64,000 bases of DNA from Undaria pinnatifida (taxonomy: Eukaryota > Sar > Phaeophyceae > Laminariales > Alariaceae). The stretch lies in the NCBI GenBank assembly GCA_012845835.1, contig JABAKD010000019.1:9163584-9227583 (forward strand). Reading direction: 5' to 3'. Positions 11,097 through 22,480 of this stretch are shown here, piece after piece. The notes under the pieces were generated by a model. It was not told where the DNA came from and ran no database searches. It saw only the letters and a list, made by a program, of their open reading frames with translations. The position numbers and the translations under genes are program-made. Each line of letters starts with the position of its first letter. Within the stretch, counting starts at the first letter, position 1.

Positions 11097-11520
11097 ACGA
11101 CTGCTGTAGCCTTGTGCTTGGGTTTTACTAGGGTTGAATTTTGCGATGACCTCGCTTATTTTCGCTTTTTTTTTTTTTTCGGAGCTGCACGACCTTCGTT
11201 TGCCGTTCACGGCTTCCCAGGTTTTCCCTGTGAATAATGATAATAGAGGTTTTCCAAGATCGGTTTTGCGGCGCGCACTCGGGTGAAATTTTGTAATACG
11301 TACCATAGAGCTGGCTGTTTTAGAGGCTAGAAAAATGAAGTCTGTGGACCGGCTTCGCCCGTTTTCTTTCATGTACGCGTGGTTTTGCGAGGATCTTCAC
11401 CGGATTTTAGCAATGATTTTGTTATTTTTTGGTGTTTGGTGTTGAACGGTTGGTTGTGGGCTCGGGGGTCTTCATCGTGGTGGGATGAGGATCTAAGCCA
11501 TTTTAATAATACAAATCAAT
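11097..11520. other. 3' flank of the FCP gene
   Basis: T-rich 3' sequence after the FCP stop, with no further exon and no AATAAA-type signal I would rely on. The FCP transcript end probably lies within the first few hundred bases. Confidence 0.5.
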
Positions 11521-11900
11521 GCAGCAATGCAAACAACATTTTCTTCCTGTGGCTCAACCGCGCGCGTCCATGCACGGCAGGGTATTTTCATCACCTGTTT
11601 CGGTGCTGGTGCCCCGGTGCCATGCTTTTTTAATGTTTTTTGTGGCTTTCGGATGCAAACAACGTTTTCCTGTGGCTTAACCGCGCGCGTCCATGCACGG
11701 CAGGGTATTTTTATCACCTGTTTCGGTGCTGGTGCCCCGGTGCCATGCTTTTTAAAGTGTTTTTGTGGCTTTCGGTACAGAACATGTACCTGGTTTCGGT
11801 GCTGGTGGTGCTATGTTTCATTGCTATTTGATACTGGAGCGTCCATGCACGGCAGAGTGTTACAACTAAATCTGTTACGGTGCTGGTGCCGATACGCCCT
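11520..11900. repeat. Tandem repeat, unit about 123 bp
   Basis: Two good copies (about 11527-11650 and 11651-11770) and one decayed copy to about 11900. The unit contains GCGCGTCCATGCACGGCAGG and TTTCGGTGCTGGTGCCCC. Non-coding. Confidence 0.88.
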
Positions 11901-11954
11901 TGAATAATAGCCAGTCCAGTACAAACAAGAATTAATGCGACATTTCGAATTATT

Positions 11955-12185
11955 GCACCCTCTTCGTTTTAAGTTTACCCTCTTCGTTCCCATAAATGGC
12001 ACGAAAAAACGCTCAATACATTTCTAATTCCCGAGTTTTGAGAGTTTTGAGATTGCGTAATCCAAAATGATGGCCATGCTCTTGCGCTCGTTACAAAACC
12101 ATGTTCTAAAGCCTCCTTCGTTCCCAAAAATGGCACGAAAAAACGCTCTATAAAAACACGAGTTTTGGCCCAAAAATGAGTGGCC
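11955..12185. repeat. Short duplicated block
   Basis: The segment AAATGGCACGAAAAAACGCTC with surrounding 'ttcgttccc' and 'gagtttt' occurs twice (about 11985-12030 and 12118-12170). Small local duplication, no gene. Confidence 0.65.
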
Positions 12186-12244
12186 GCACTTTCACTTCCA
12201 TGTCGTATGCATATATATCTTGTCTGGTGTGAACGGGGCGGCCA

Positions 12245-12665
12245 GGGCGCGCTCTAAATTTGGTGGGTCAAGTTAACCGTGACGTCTTTACTGGAATTTG
12301 GCGTGCGTCACGCAACTAATACATGAGCCAACCATAAAAGTAGTTGGATTCCTGGCAGAGAACAAATATCTGGGCGTCCAGGTTTGTCCAGGTCGCGCTC
12401 TAAATTTGGTTACCGTGACGTTACTGGACTGCGTCACGAAATAACTTTTGTATGACCCAACAATGAAAGTAGTTGGATTCCGACAGAAATGTGAGAACAA
12501 CTATCTGGGCGTCCAGGTCGCGCTCTAAAGTTGGTCAAGTTTACCGTATGACGTCTTTGCAGGACTTTCGTGTTCGTCACGAAATAACTCTTAATGTATG
12601 AGTCAACAATGAAAGTAGTTGGATTCCGACAGAAATGTCTAGAACAATTATCTGAAGTGGGAGGG
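12245..12665. repeat. Tandem repeat, unit about 125-150 bp, three copies
   Basis: Three head-to-tail copies starting near 12247, 12392 and 12518. Each carries GCGCTCTAAA, ACCGTGACGT or a variant, a CGTCACGAAATAACT block, AAAGTAGTTGGATTCC and TATCTGGGCGTCCAGG. Indels make the unit length vary. A (TCTAATT)n tract follows at 12752-12795. Confidence 0.85.
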
Positions 12666-13114
12666 GCGTTACCTCTAATTTCTAAGTAGTTTCGCCCCTC
12701 CCCCCCGCCGCCCCTTTCAAAAGGAAAGGGTTGACAAGTGAGAAGTCGAAACCAAACTCTAATTTCTAATTTCTAATTTCTAATTTCTAAGTGGTTTCGT
12801 CCCTGCCCACACAAAGAAAGGTTTGTTCAATAAAAAAGTCGAAACCGCGAGTAACTTCGTGAAGGACACTAAGACTATCTCTTATCGTCATTTCTACTAA
12901 GTAGTGCCTGAGATGACAATATCTATTTATTATGGTACGTATCAAAATTGTGAGGAAAAACGGCCTGCAGTAACCACCGCAGGTAAGAGGTGAAGATTGG
13001 CGACGATAAGTTGCACCAGCCAGTGCTGGACCGTGGTACGTACGTACACGAGTACTATCATCTTCGCGCGCAGTGTCACTAGATTTTTCCGGGGTGGTTG
13101 GTATTATTTTTATA

Positions 13115-13340
13115 GTAAGTTGGTCTTGTTCTTGTTCTTGTTCTTGTTCTTGTTCTTGTTCTTGTTCTTGTTCTTGTTCTTTTTCTTGTTCTTGTTCTTG
13201 TTCTTGTTCTTGTTCTTGTTCTTGCTCTAGTTCTAGTTCTTGTTCTTGCTCTAGTTCTAGTTCTTGTTCTTGTTCTTGTTCTTGTTCTTGTTCTTGTTCT
13301 CGTTCTTGTTGTTGCTGTTCTTGTTGCTGTTGCTGTAACA

Positions 13341-13399
<59 letters not shown>

Positions 13400-13440
13400 T
13401 TGTTGTTGAACAGTTGCTGTTGTTGTTGAGTTGTTGTTGG
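13115..13440. repeat. (TTCTTG)n then (TTGCTG)n hexanucleotide arrays
   Basis: About 190 bases of TTCTTG hexamers, some changed to CTCTAG, followed by about 115 bases of TTGCTG/TTGTTG. All frames are open, giving Gln/Glu-rich or Ser/Cys-rich pseudo-proteins. Confidence 0.95.
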
Positions 13441-13604
13441 CATCTATGAAGTCGAGCAATCCCTCCACAAAGCAGTGGTGTCTGCTGCGCCAACCAATTT
13501 CTCCAATACCTTTTCCCCCCCACGTCTTCTACCCGCTGTTTCCTTTCCTTGCATATAATATGTATGTCTATTCGCTCACGCACTCCTCCCGGCAGGTTTT
13601 GCAA

Positions 13605-13785
13605 TTTACCTAGATTATTACCTCAAGACACGGAAGAAACAGATCACGATTATCCCTCTAGATAAATTCAAAGGAATCCTACGTTTGCTAGACTCAAATA
13701 CCAATTTTACGAGCTGTACCAGTTGTCCAAGAAACAGCGGTATATCATGGGCACAAGGCTACAGCAGGGGGCATACTCTGGGCGG
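13605..13785 (+). other. Short coding-like stretch, unrecognised
   Basis: Plus-strand sequence with amino-acid use unlike its repeat-rich surroundings, in two overlapping frames, for example YYLKTRKKQITIIPLDKFKG and YELYQLSKKQRYIMGTRLQQ. A possible acceptor (cccggcag) lies just before it. It may be a remnant of a coding element or an old exon; I cannot name a family. Confidence 0.3.
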
Positions 13786-14007
13786 CTTTGTTGGCAATCG
13801 CTCGGGGGTCACTCTCGCTCTTGTTCTTGGTTGTGCGAGATTAACTCTGTCGCGCTTCGGATGTAAACTAAGAGTGGCACTTATTCTTGTGGCGCGTGTG
13901 ATACTGCACCCCCTTCATTCTTGGACCAGGTGTGCGAGAGATCACCTCTGCTGACTCTTGGCGTGTAAGATACCACACAATTGTCAAATAAATCGACGGA
14001 AAATAAC

Positions 14008-14217
14008 CAGGGCTTTTCACGGGTCATGATCCGGTCCGCGGGTCGGGTCACAAAGTTTTCAAAATTCGCGGGTCGAGTCGGGCCGGGCCATGAGGTATTC
14101 GAAGTCTCACGGATCAGGTTTCCGCCAAGTACTTGTCAAGGTGTCACGGGTCAGGTCTGGTTATTATCCTGACCCGATCCGACCCGCGAGAATTGGTACG
14201 ACCCGTGAAAAGCCCTG
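14008..14217. mobile_element. hAT-like MITE with TIR and 8-bp duplication
   Basis: 210-bp element whose ends CAGGGCTTTTCACGGGTC and GACCCGTGAAAAGCCCTG are perfect inverted repeats. It is flanked by an identical 8-bp direct repeat, aaaataac (14000-14007 and 14218-14225). CAGGG-type ends and an 8-bp duplication are hallmarks of the hAT superfamily. It has no coding capacity, so it is a non-autonomous MITE. Relatives: 3748-3967 and about 39941-40105. Confidence 0.92.
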
Positions 14218-14559
14218 AAAATAACACTGTCACACCTCGAATCCGTCCCCCTCGCGCGAGTGAGTGACACCCACAATTTTTTTCGAGGTCTTTTTTAAAA
14301 GCTTCTTTGTGTCGTCGTGCTGTTTTAACTCGTGGCGACGAATCAATCGATACGGATCCCCGCGCTGGAGTACCCAGTGAGTTACGCGCGCTGCTGTAAA
14401 ATAGTCACCTATTAATAGTAGTACGAGACTCTGAGTGTAGAGTATTTTTTTGTCTCGGTGTGGGACATATAGAGGACTCACTCGTGCTACTCTGTGCTAC
14501 AGCAATGTTGGCTCAGACCCAAGTAGCTAAATAGGAGGTAACCCCCCCCCCTACCGCAG

Positions 14560-15135
14560 CGGCTTGGGACAGAGGTATTAGAGGTATACCTCTTTTTGGC
14601 GGAATTGGTTTTTGAATGTGACGGGGCTCCTTAATTAACCCAAAATGGTCGGAAAACGACCATTTTTTGGGGGGGGGATGATTCTCGTCGTAAATCTAGG
14701 CCATGGGATTTTTCATACGGTACCATACTCGTAGGCAGTTTTGATTCTTCTCTCCAAATCAGTCTTTGAGAGAGAGGACTTAAGCTTGCTCCCAAATCGA
14801 GGAACCTTGCAGCCGACGACGCCATATTGTAAGAGTAATTGGCGGGGACACAGGGTGTCCCCTGCAGGTCTGCCAATGGAGCAGGTCCTCGGAGAGTACT
14901 CACTTTCTCAGCCTTCGCAGAGACGTAGCTTTATTCGATTCCACCAGCAGAGCCCCGGATGGCTTCTGAGATCCGAGGCACGTGCCTCCGATCTATTTCC
15001 TGACTATGTCCCAAATATATAACGCCACCCTTATCATACGAAACCCATCCAAATTATCTCAGTTCGGATAATTACAGGCCTTGCGAGGCCGTACCTTAAC
15101 ATGGTGCACCTCTATGGTAGCACGCGTCGGTACCA
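14560..15135. repeat. Dispersed repeat block; 14836-15105 has a partner at 51935-52206
   Basis: 14560-14830 resembles the dispersed CTACGATAGAGG family (GACGGGGCTCC, the 'ggatttttcat' block, CCCAAATCGAGGAACCTT). 14836-15105 aligns over its length, with indels, to 51935-52206; shared pieces include GGTGTCCCCTGCAGGTCTG, GAGACGTAGCTTTATT and GAGGCCGTACCTTAA or its variant. The block ends in the family terminus CACCTCTATGGTAGCACGCG. Confidence 0.7.
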
Positions 15136-15199
15136 TACGGATTCCACCCTCCCCCGTGTTGGCAGCGGGCGGTGTAAAAGTACTGCACACAGTGGGTGC

Positions 15200-15555
15200 T
15201 CGCACTTGAATAACGCCTTTAGAACTGGAAACCCGTTTTTTTACTAAATTACTTGGACTCAGTATAGAGAGGGATTTGGGGGCTCTAAAGGGGTTAATGC
15301 CTTCACTACTGGAAATTCGTTTTTTTACAAAATTACTTGAATTTAGTATAGGGAGGGATTTGGGGGCTCTAAAGGGGTCAACGCCTTCATTACTGGAAAC
15401 CTTTTTTTGGGGACAAAATTACTTGAATTTAGTATAGGGAGGGATTTGGGGGCTCTAGAGGGGTTAACGCCTTCACCACTGGAAACCCTTGTTTGGGGAC
15501 AAATTTACTTGAAGTTCGTACAGGAAGGGATTTGGGGGCTCTGACGGGGTTGAGT
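15200..15555. repeat. Tandem repeat, unit about 88 bp, four copies
   Basis: Four head-to-tail copies of a unit with 'aacgccttcactactggaaa', then a T-rich run, 'aaattacttgaatttag', and GGGAGGGATTTGGGGGCTCT. The same sequence occurs singly next to members of the CTACGATAGAGG family (22318, 24130, 27040), so this array is a local amplification of that family's outer segment. Confidence 0.9.
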
Positions 15556-16895
15556 ACTCCCGCTGTCCGTTTACCCATTTCCAACTCCAAAAAATTATAC
15601 CCTAGTCTAACTTCAAGTTTTTTGTGCCCATGTCGGGAGGGCGGTGCTAAAAAAGGGGTTTACGAAAACTCGTGCTGAGATTTGTTGCAAAATAATACGA
15701 TGATATTGGCGGGTGTAAGAAACGTTCAGAGCTATACGTATGATATATAGCTTGATTTCGGGAGACAATATTAAGAAACGGTGTGCATAAGAAACACAAG
15801 CAGTAGCTTTCGTTGACCCCCCACCCAAAATGAAGGAACGAGAGGTTCCTCCGGAGTGCGAGCGGAAGCTCGAGAGACATAAGAACCTGCAAACATTCAA
15901 GATTTTTTCGTGCTCTACGGTGGGGTGCTGGTGAAGGCACACTAAAAAGGCCCGCTAAATTTAATTCGTTTGACCCGGAACGCCAAAAAATTACGCTTCA
16001 TTCAGCGCTCAAAGGCAGAGCAAAGTTGGCTGTCGATTCCTTGTTGGCCAAGCCTTGTCGGGTTGGGCCACCGAAGAAGGCAAGTCAACGGTCGATTTTT
16101 ATCGGAAAGGCATCCACGCTACATTATCGGACGGCAAAAAATAATAATAACGTGGTTGAGACGAACGCTGCGATGGAGACAACATTTTTTTTGGTTTGAA
16201 GTGATTTCTGAAGGGCGGGGCTTCTTGACACAAACTCGTCGGAAATGGGCCATTTTGTTTTTGGCGTGATTCTCTTGCTGTGTACCTCGGCCATGCATGG
16301 GATTTTTCTCCGTCCGGTCCACCACTAGCAGTTTTATTTTTGCTCCAATAATCAGTTTTTTGGGAGACTTATTATGCTCCCAAATTTTTGAGGAACCTTA
16401 AAAGAAAGAAAAAACAATGGTTTGTGCACCTCTGTCGTAGTACGCGTCCCCGGTGCGACTTCACCGAAGGAGTGTGAGGTCTGTCAGGTCAAAATCGACG
16501 CCAGCGTTTTGGCAGAGTTTTAAAAAACCGGTACACAAACGAAAAAGTATATGGAGAGAGAGAGACGTCAAGCTTTTTTGTGCACCCGGATCTCCACCAG
16601 GGGCGACCTAAAATGAAATGAAATATAATATAGAACGAAACAAAAAAAAAGAAAAAGAAAAAATCAAAACAAAACAAAACAAAACAAAACGAAATGAAAT
16701 TAAATGTAGTGCTGGGGTGGCGACGCCCCCGACTGTGTGCTGTGGACGCGTAAAAAAAAAAAAACGCTACAAGCACTACCTTTAAGGCAGGGGGGGGGGG
16801 GGGGGGGGGGGGGGGGTTCATGAGCTTCCTCGCCTGAAGAGCTCTACGAAAAAAACGCCAAACATCTTATCTCATCCTGGTATTATAGTCTTGTG
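15556..16895. repeat. Remnants of the CTACGATAGAGG element family
   Basis: Mosaic of fragments: 15570-15655 (GGCGGTGCTAAA block, also near 48600), 16195-16455 (ATGGGATTTTTC, CCCAAATTTTTGAGGAACCTT and the terminal CACCTCTGTCGTAGTACGCG). There are A-rich runs at 16640-16690 and poly-G at 16788-16816. No gene seen. Confidence 0.55.
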
Positions 16896-17213
16896 CCGGT
16901 CGCCCCGGTGGCGTATCAGGTTACTCTCGAGCCTGGTGCTATAGGTCAGTTTCGTGAGTTCGAGCCCCGCCGAGTGCATACTCGTATAAATTCGTTGGGA
17001 CTTTTTCTCGTGCACAAATTGACTTGCGGAAAGCGCGAGAGCGTGAGTTAGCAACCACACTCGATGAAAAATCGACGAGCAGTGGGATTGCTGAACCCTA
17101 TGCGCGAAAAAAATTGAAGGCAAGAACCGGGGGGAAGAAGGGACGACACCTGTGACCACGGCTTGTCCAGAAGCTGGAAAGGAGAAGTGTGCGAAAAAAA
17201 GGGAAAAAAAAAA
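16896..17213 (+). mobile_element. tRNA-derived SINE, copy 1
   Basis: About 285 bp plus an A-rich tail. The head is tRNA-like, with an A-box-like TGGCGTATCAGG and a B-box-like GAGTTCGAGCCCC about 45 bp apart, the internal RNA polymerase III promoter of tRNA-derived SINEs. The tRNA-unrelated body ends in CACGGCTTGTCCAGAAGCTG and poly-A. Closely related copies: 42868-43181 (plus) and 38714-39031 (minus), with a diverged one near 53480-53710. Confidence 0.85.
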
Positions 17214-18325
17214 GTCCTGGGAGCCCTAAGAACAAGAAGGCGGAAACGAAAAAAAAAGGTTTCACCCTACACGCGCTACGTAGCGTTTCACTTGATTTTA
17301 AGCTCTTCTTGACGATGTTTCGACGACTGTTTTTGGTTTTTATTTCTGTTTATGACAGTCTGTGACCTCTGCGCATAAATAAATTGTATCTGTCTGTCTC
17401 TAGGATGAAGAATCAGCACGTGACTCTGGGGGTGCACTGATCTACTGATCTGATGTCGTCGTTGGGTATGTACAGCAGTGTTAGTGTGATGACAGAAACA
17501 GACGGTTTGATGCGAAGACAGCACGCACACGCATGCCCTTGAAGGGATGCTCTTAAAACGTTATACGGGCGCGGGTGGGGAGACACAAAGGCCGCACCTT
17601 AACCTTAAAAACGTGCGTCATACATGGGGAAAAGGGGACGGTGTATTTTGCTCCTCGGACAAGCAACGCGTTGAGCGTTAAGTTCTATCCGCGTGGCTTG
17701 TGGGATCAATACGAGAGCTCGCTTGTCTAAGATACCAGGTACAAAGCGAGTGACCAACGTGAAACCTGCCTAGGCAAAAAAAGGGCGGTCTGTGTCTGTG
17801 ACAGACCCCTAACTAACCTCATCACACACGGCGTCGACGGCAGGACTTTACCCCTTCATACTCTCATGAGATGCACTGACTATCCACGATAACTGAAAGC
17901 TCATCAAGAGCACCCCATGAAAACACAGACTCCATGGATGGGCCGCCTCTCGAGGAAATGACAAATGATGTTAAATGTTTTTCAACAAAAAAAGCAAGAA
18001 GAATCGATTATTATTTCGGGTTGGAAAAAAATAAATAAATAATCTGTAGAAGAGACAAAAAAAAATGGCAATTCCTCTCTGTATCGCCGTAGCCCTCCTC
18101 GTAGTCACTGTTGTGGTGCTGTTGTGGTGCACTCTGCAACAAACATGCGAACAGCAGAGAAGGAAAAGGAGCTGTTTCGTGTATACAGATCTAGATCCCA
18201 CACCTCGGCCCTGGCACAAAACACGATCTAAATCGTGGTGGATCATACAAATTAGTCTACTATTATATTCTAGCTGAGCCAGTCCCAAGGTAAGCCATGC
18301 ATTTTCTGGGTTAAATGTTTTTTTT
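17214..18325. other. Intergenic, no gene seen
   Basis: No repeat partner or coding signal beyond short chance frames. At 17830 there is CGGCGTCGACGGCAGGAC, one of several recurring 18-base motifs in the window. Confidence 0.5.
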
Positions 18326-19000
18326 TGTTTGGCCAGTTGAGCTCCTCATGCGAGAGGAACTACAGGTTAGTCTCGGTACTTTTTTTGTTATATGGTGTGG
18401 TCAAACGGACTAATACCCCACTAATACCTCAACAAATGGCGTCGTCGGCAGGACCATGGTTTTTTTTAGGTCGTCGTGGGTCCAAATCCCACATGCACCA
18501 TAATCATTTTTTTCAAACTTTTCCCATCCATGTCGAACTTGAAAAATACTCTCCCCGGTATACCCAGGAAATGAAACGGCTGGATAATTGACAGGTCCGC
18601 CCGTATATTATCCGGCCGACCTGCTATCCCGCCGTTTCAGGGGGGGAGAGGGCTGTAAGGCTTAGTTTGGGTAAGCTATTGGATAACCTTTTGCGAGTGG
18701 ACAAACGGACTAATACCCCAATAATAACCTCAACACTTCAACTATATAATTAGTAATATTTGATTCAAGACTAGCGCATAGATATTGTTGGTAGAATTGG
18801 GCGATGGAATGCCTTCGAAGTCGTGTAGTACATCGGGTGAGATTTGTCTGACACTTTATAACTATACAATATTTATACCAGGTATACAATATTTAATTTA
18901 GGACTATTAATAGCACACATCTAGAAAATGTTGGTCGAATTTGGGCGACGGAATGCCTTCCAAGCCATGAGCCATCCTACGGTACAATGGGGGTGAATGC
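18325..19000. repeat. Dispersed repeat cluster with internal duplication
   Basis: Two related segments (about 18705-18850 and 18840-18985) share 'ggaatgccttc' and 'aatatttgattcaagactag'-like sequence, with further similarity to 420-530. 18435-18515 carries TGGCGTCGTCGGCAGGACC and then a tRNA-T-arm-like GTGGGTCCAAATCCCAC, but no complete tRNA fold. Class unknown. Confidence 0.5.
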
Positions 19001-19159
19001 AGCACCAGAAAGAAAGTCCCTTACACGAGGAGCTCAATATCTCCCCCGCTTCCACATGACTTATCGAAGGCATTCGTTTTCGCACAACCCGACCAAAGCT
19101 TCAACGATGCCTTTTAGTCCTAAAACAACATGGTGCTCGTTTGAAAAACACTGCACGGC

Positions 19160-19480
19160 TAACCCCAGTAGTTCCTCATGTGTGTGAGGAGCACAATTGG
19201 CCAGGGACGTTTTGGCGCAAATATCGCAACCCCAACCCCATGGTGTGGGATGACTCTCATAATAATAATGTACTATTATTATTATCGGCTGAACTTCCCA
19301 TGCATGTCAGGAGCAGGGAAAATTCCGCTGCAGCACCCCCGTGTATACCGTGTGGGATGACTCCTACCAGTGTACATATATATATACCTGCCCCGAAACA
19401 TTTAGGTCGTGAAAATAAGGGGGCCCGGGTCGACCACACACAGTCCGATGCATACATACATGCAGGTGCGAGAGGGTTTA
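19160..19480. repeat. Dispersed GGGATGACTC repeat fragments
   Basis: Two related units (about 19165-19265 and 19300-19365) share 'tgtgggatgactc' endings with each other and with 317-360 and 21910-21980. One reads TACCGTGTGGGATGACTC, resembling a CCGTAA-type terminus, but no opposite end was fixed. Confidence 0.4.
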
Positions 19481-19696
19481 TGTGCAAACTCCACCAACCA
19501 CACTTTGCAACGTATTTCGGAATCTTTTTTTTCGCGCTGGTGGGAGGGGGCGTTTTATTTCCAATAAAAAAAATCTAAAATGCGTCAGCGCTCTGCGCTG
19601 TGATTTCGATAAAAAAAATTCGGGCAGATATGTACGAGCTCTCATCTACGCGCAAGCAAGAGCGGCGCGATGCACCGGGGCGCCGCTCGTTTTTTA

Positions 19697-19993
19697 CACG
19701 TGCTACTTAGATAGAGGCGCGCCAATTTTTTCTGCCGTGTTTTCCTCGATTTTTGGGAGATTTAAGACCTCTCCCCCAAACACTGACTTAAGGGAACAAA
19801 AAAAAACTGCTATGATACTAGTACCGTCCGACGAAAAATCCCACGGCCAAGGTACACAACGAGAATATTAATCAAAAAAAAAAAATGGCCTATTATTTAT
19901 TTATTTTCCGACGATTTTTACTGGGTTCACGAGCCCCGTCATTCAGAAACCCTTTTCGCCAAAAAACGGTATACCTCTATCGTAGCACGTATC
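19697..19993. mobile_element. CTACGATAGAGG-TIR element, copy A
   Basis: 297 bp between inverted ends CACGTGCTACTTAGATAGAGG and CCTCTATCGTAGCACGT. Internal family landmarks: CCTCGATTTTTGGGAG, AAAATCCCACGGCC, AATGGCCTATTATTTATTT, 'ccgacgattttt' and GAGCCCCGTCATTCAG. Non-coding. Confidence 0.75.
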
Positions 19994-20002
19994 AAATATA
20001 TA

Positions 20003-20330
20003 TGCACAAATTGCCCCTTTCCCCCCCCCCCCCCCCCCGCCCCCCTCCAAACCCGCTCGCTTTTGATCAAAACCAGGCCCTCCTTTCCCTTCACAGCTGT
20101 CAGATTTTGTCCCCCTCAGAAACGGGTTTTATAGTTTCCGCGCACAGACTGACTAAAATCATCCTGTTGACCCTGATAGCTACACTGTAGTTGTGAGGGG
20201 AGTCGCCGACCTATATCCTTAATGAGGACACACAACTCGTAATGCGCGCGATCGGAGTATCACACACAGCTTGCAAAGATGAGTTTCGACGAAATCTTCG
20301 ATCTCACAGCTGGAGTGTATTTTAATTTTT
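20003..20330 (+). repeat. Dispersed repeat with a near-identical inverted partner at 54150-54490
   Basis: From 'cacaaattgcccctttccc' through TGTTGACCCTGATAGCTACA to 'tctcacagctggagtgtatt', the sequence is almost identical to the reverse complement of 54150-54490. A more diverged third copy of its second half lies at 33905-34060. Such close identity over about 300 bases suggests recent movement. Non-coding; no termini fixed. Confidence 0.85.
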
Positions 20331-21420
20331 ATAATATACATATATATATATGAGTCTTACTACGATAGCCCCCCCAACTTTTCTTTAACGAAATCGCCGG
20401 TTTCATATCTCCTGCAATACGGCGTCCCTCGACATCCCGACGTCATCGATCAACAGACCTTTGCACGCACAAGAAAATATATGGATACTTTGGTTTCAAT
20501 TGTATCCTTCCTTGTATCGAGCAGCCATGAAGCGTCCGTTAAAGAAAGCCGCTGGGTTTTTGGGTGGGCTGTCGTAGAATCAGTCATTATATATGTATAT
20601 TTGTATGTATACATATGTCCCTCCTTCTCCCATGGATGTCGTTTATACGCCGGGTGTGGCGGCGGTGATGGCGGCGGTAGAAATGCAACGTTTGATAATC
20701 GCGGGGATGTATATACGGGCAACCACTGTACACCATTGCTCAGCTAAAATATTGTGCGTACATGTGCGCAAGATTGAAGGAAGGAAACCTTGGGGGGGGG
20801 GGGGGCGCGCGTGCTACACGGTGGAGGTCAAGACCTGTTTTCCCCAGCATAAACCGATTCCGAGCATTGCCGAAAGGTGCAACCAGAGATGAACAAACCA
20901 CCCGCAAGATAGCTGCCAATAGGTGATACATACTATATTTTTATGTCAGGGTTGAAAGTTTTTTGTTTCATATTTCAAAAACAAGAACGAATACCCCGAC
21001 GATTGCCACAGTAACTCTAAACGAAAAACGCCAAAAAGGGATATACCTCTAGAATATCGTAGCACGCGCGTCGGCTATGGAGCGATACGATATGTACACC
21101 CGAAAATACGGCGAGATAACTGCTGACTGCAATCATCAACTGGAAGAACATAAGGCACGGCTACGACACATATACCGGGTAGTTACGCCATCATGCACAC
21201 ACGCGCGGATGTTGCACAGAAGGCAGGGGAGCCAAAATCTGATCGTGGACATGCCCACTGTGAGTATGAAATGTTCATATATATCCTGGATGCACGCGGG
21301 GCTGGCAGCGCCGACCACCAATCAATATTCGGTCGCTGTGGTGGGCTGAGCTGTGACTTGACCCCCCCCCGGTGGCAAGTATCATGTACGGCAACGAGTG
21401 CTGCGTAGCAACGTTAACCT
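20331..21420. other. Intergenic with repeat scraps
   Basis: 20365-20410 is a solitary end of the GATAGCCCCCC element family (see 21626). 21020-21075 is a solitary CTACGATAGAGG-family terminus. Poly-G at 20793-20804. No convincing exon. Confidence 0.5.
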
Positions 21421-21427
21421 TCTCCTT

Positions 21428-21597
21428 CAACTACTACTACGACTACGACTACGACTACTACTACGACTACGACTACTACGACTACTACGACTACTACGAC
21501 TACTACGACTACTACTACACTACTACTACTACTACTACTGCTACTACTACTACTACTACTACTACCACTACTACTACTACTACGATTACTACAGCGG
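21428..21597. repeat. (TAC)n trinucleotide array
   Basis: TAC/CTACGAC trinucleotide repeat in two grades: TACGAC-rich first, then pure TACTAC. Apparent Tyr/Asp- or Thr-rich frames are repeat products. Confidence 0.95.
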
Positions 21598-21625
21598 GGG
21601 TATCCAGTTTAAAGACTGATTCTAC

Positions 21626-21874
21626 GATACCCCCCCCCCCCGAACCAGCGATTTTCTTGAATCTTCCGACGTTTCATGGCTTGCGCGACACGAGGAGGGA
21701 TGCTCTGAAACGTATATCGCGTCCACCTATTTTCTTGTTTTCAAGGACAGGTGGACTATCGAACGCTGACGTCGGGGTGGCAAAGGGCACCCACCGTATT
21801 TCACGAGACCCACGGCCGGGAGCTGTGGTTTCAAAGCATGCGATTTCGTTACAGAAAATTTGGGGGGGCTATCC
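21626..21874. mobile_element. GATAGCCCCCC-TIR MITE, copy 1
   Basis: About 250 bp with a left end GATACCCCCCCC and an inverted right end GGGGGGGCTATC. The interior has a nested inverted pair, CGTTTCATGGC and GATGCTCTGAAACG. It aligns to 51084-51324 through GTCGGGGTGGC, GGGCACCCACCGTATTTCA and GGGAGCTG. Non-coding and non-autonomous; superfamily not determined. Confidence 0.7.
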
Positions 21875-22289
21875 CGTTGAACGACTCGTGAGGAAAGTTA
21901 CTCTAAAGAGTCATCCCACGGTCGGTGTAGGATCGGATCGGTAGGAGTTGCAGTGTTTGGGGCGAAGCGTTTCTGGCTGACCACTACTATGGAACCACAG
22001 GTTGTCAACTACAACTAGTAGAAGAACGACGATACGCGATATATATGACTTTACGACGAGGATATCATACTAAGTATTCGTTTAATAATAGGATTATCAA
22101 AATAGCAGAGAGCGCACATCTCTAGCAGGAAAAGTTTGGTCGGCGGGTTGCAAGCGCACGAACGGCTGCCGCCTTTTTCGAAGCCCTTCAAATGCAAATT
22201 TCGCGGGGTGAGAATGAAAAATATCGATGCGAGCTCCTCACCCTTGGAGCCCCGGAATCTCACGCGCTGCACACCCCTAGCCCAGCGTG

Positions 22290-22480
22290 CGGGATGACTC
22301 TATTAACGCCTTTTTTTCACTGGAAACCCGTTTTTGGGGACAAACGTACTTGGATTTAGAGTAGGGAGGGGTTTGGGGGGGGGGCCTAAGGCGGGTCATA
22401 TCGGCGCGTCACGCCTTATGATATATCGCCTATACCACTGAAACCCTGTATAAAACAGACCGCGTGATACCATACAATGG
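22290..22480. repeat. Single unit of the 88-bp outer segment
   Basis: ACTGGAAACCCG, 'tttttggggacaaa' and 'ttggatttagagtagggagg' match one unit of the 15200-15555 array, here as a single copy. Confidence 0.65.

Noticed and set aside
10443-11372. Two long minus-strand frames opposite the FCP gene
   Set aside because: Shadows of a GC-rich, codon-biased coding exon; no domain of their own.
12787-13443. 218-codon Gln/Glu/Asn-rich minus-strand frame
   Set aside because: Mostly translation of TTCTTG and TTGCTG arrays; all frames are open there.
18435-18515. Possible tRNA gene ending GTGGGTCCAAATCCCACATG
   Set aside because: The T-arm-like part pairs, but the 5' acceptor side does not match and there is no anticodon arm.
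21372-21944. 190-codon frame with poly-Tyr/Asp and poly-Thr
   Set aside because: TAC microsatellite read-through into a MITE.
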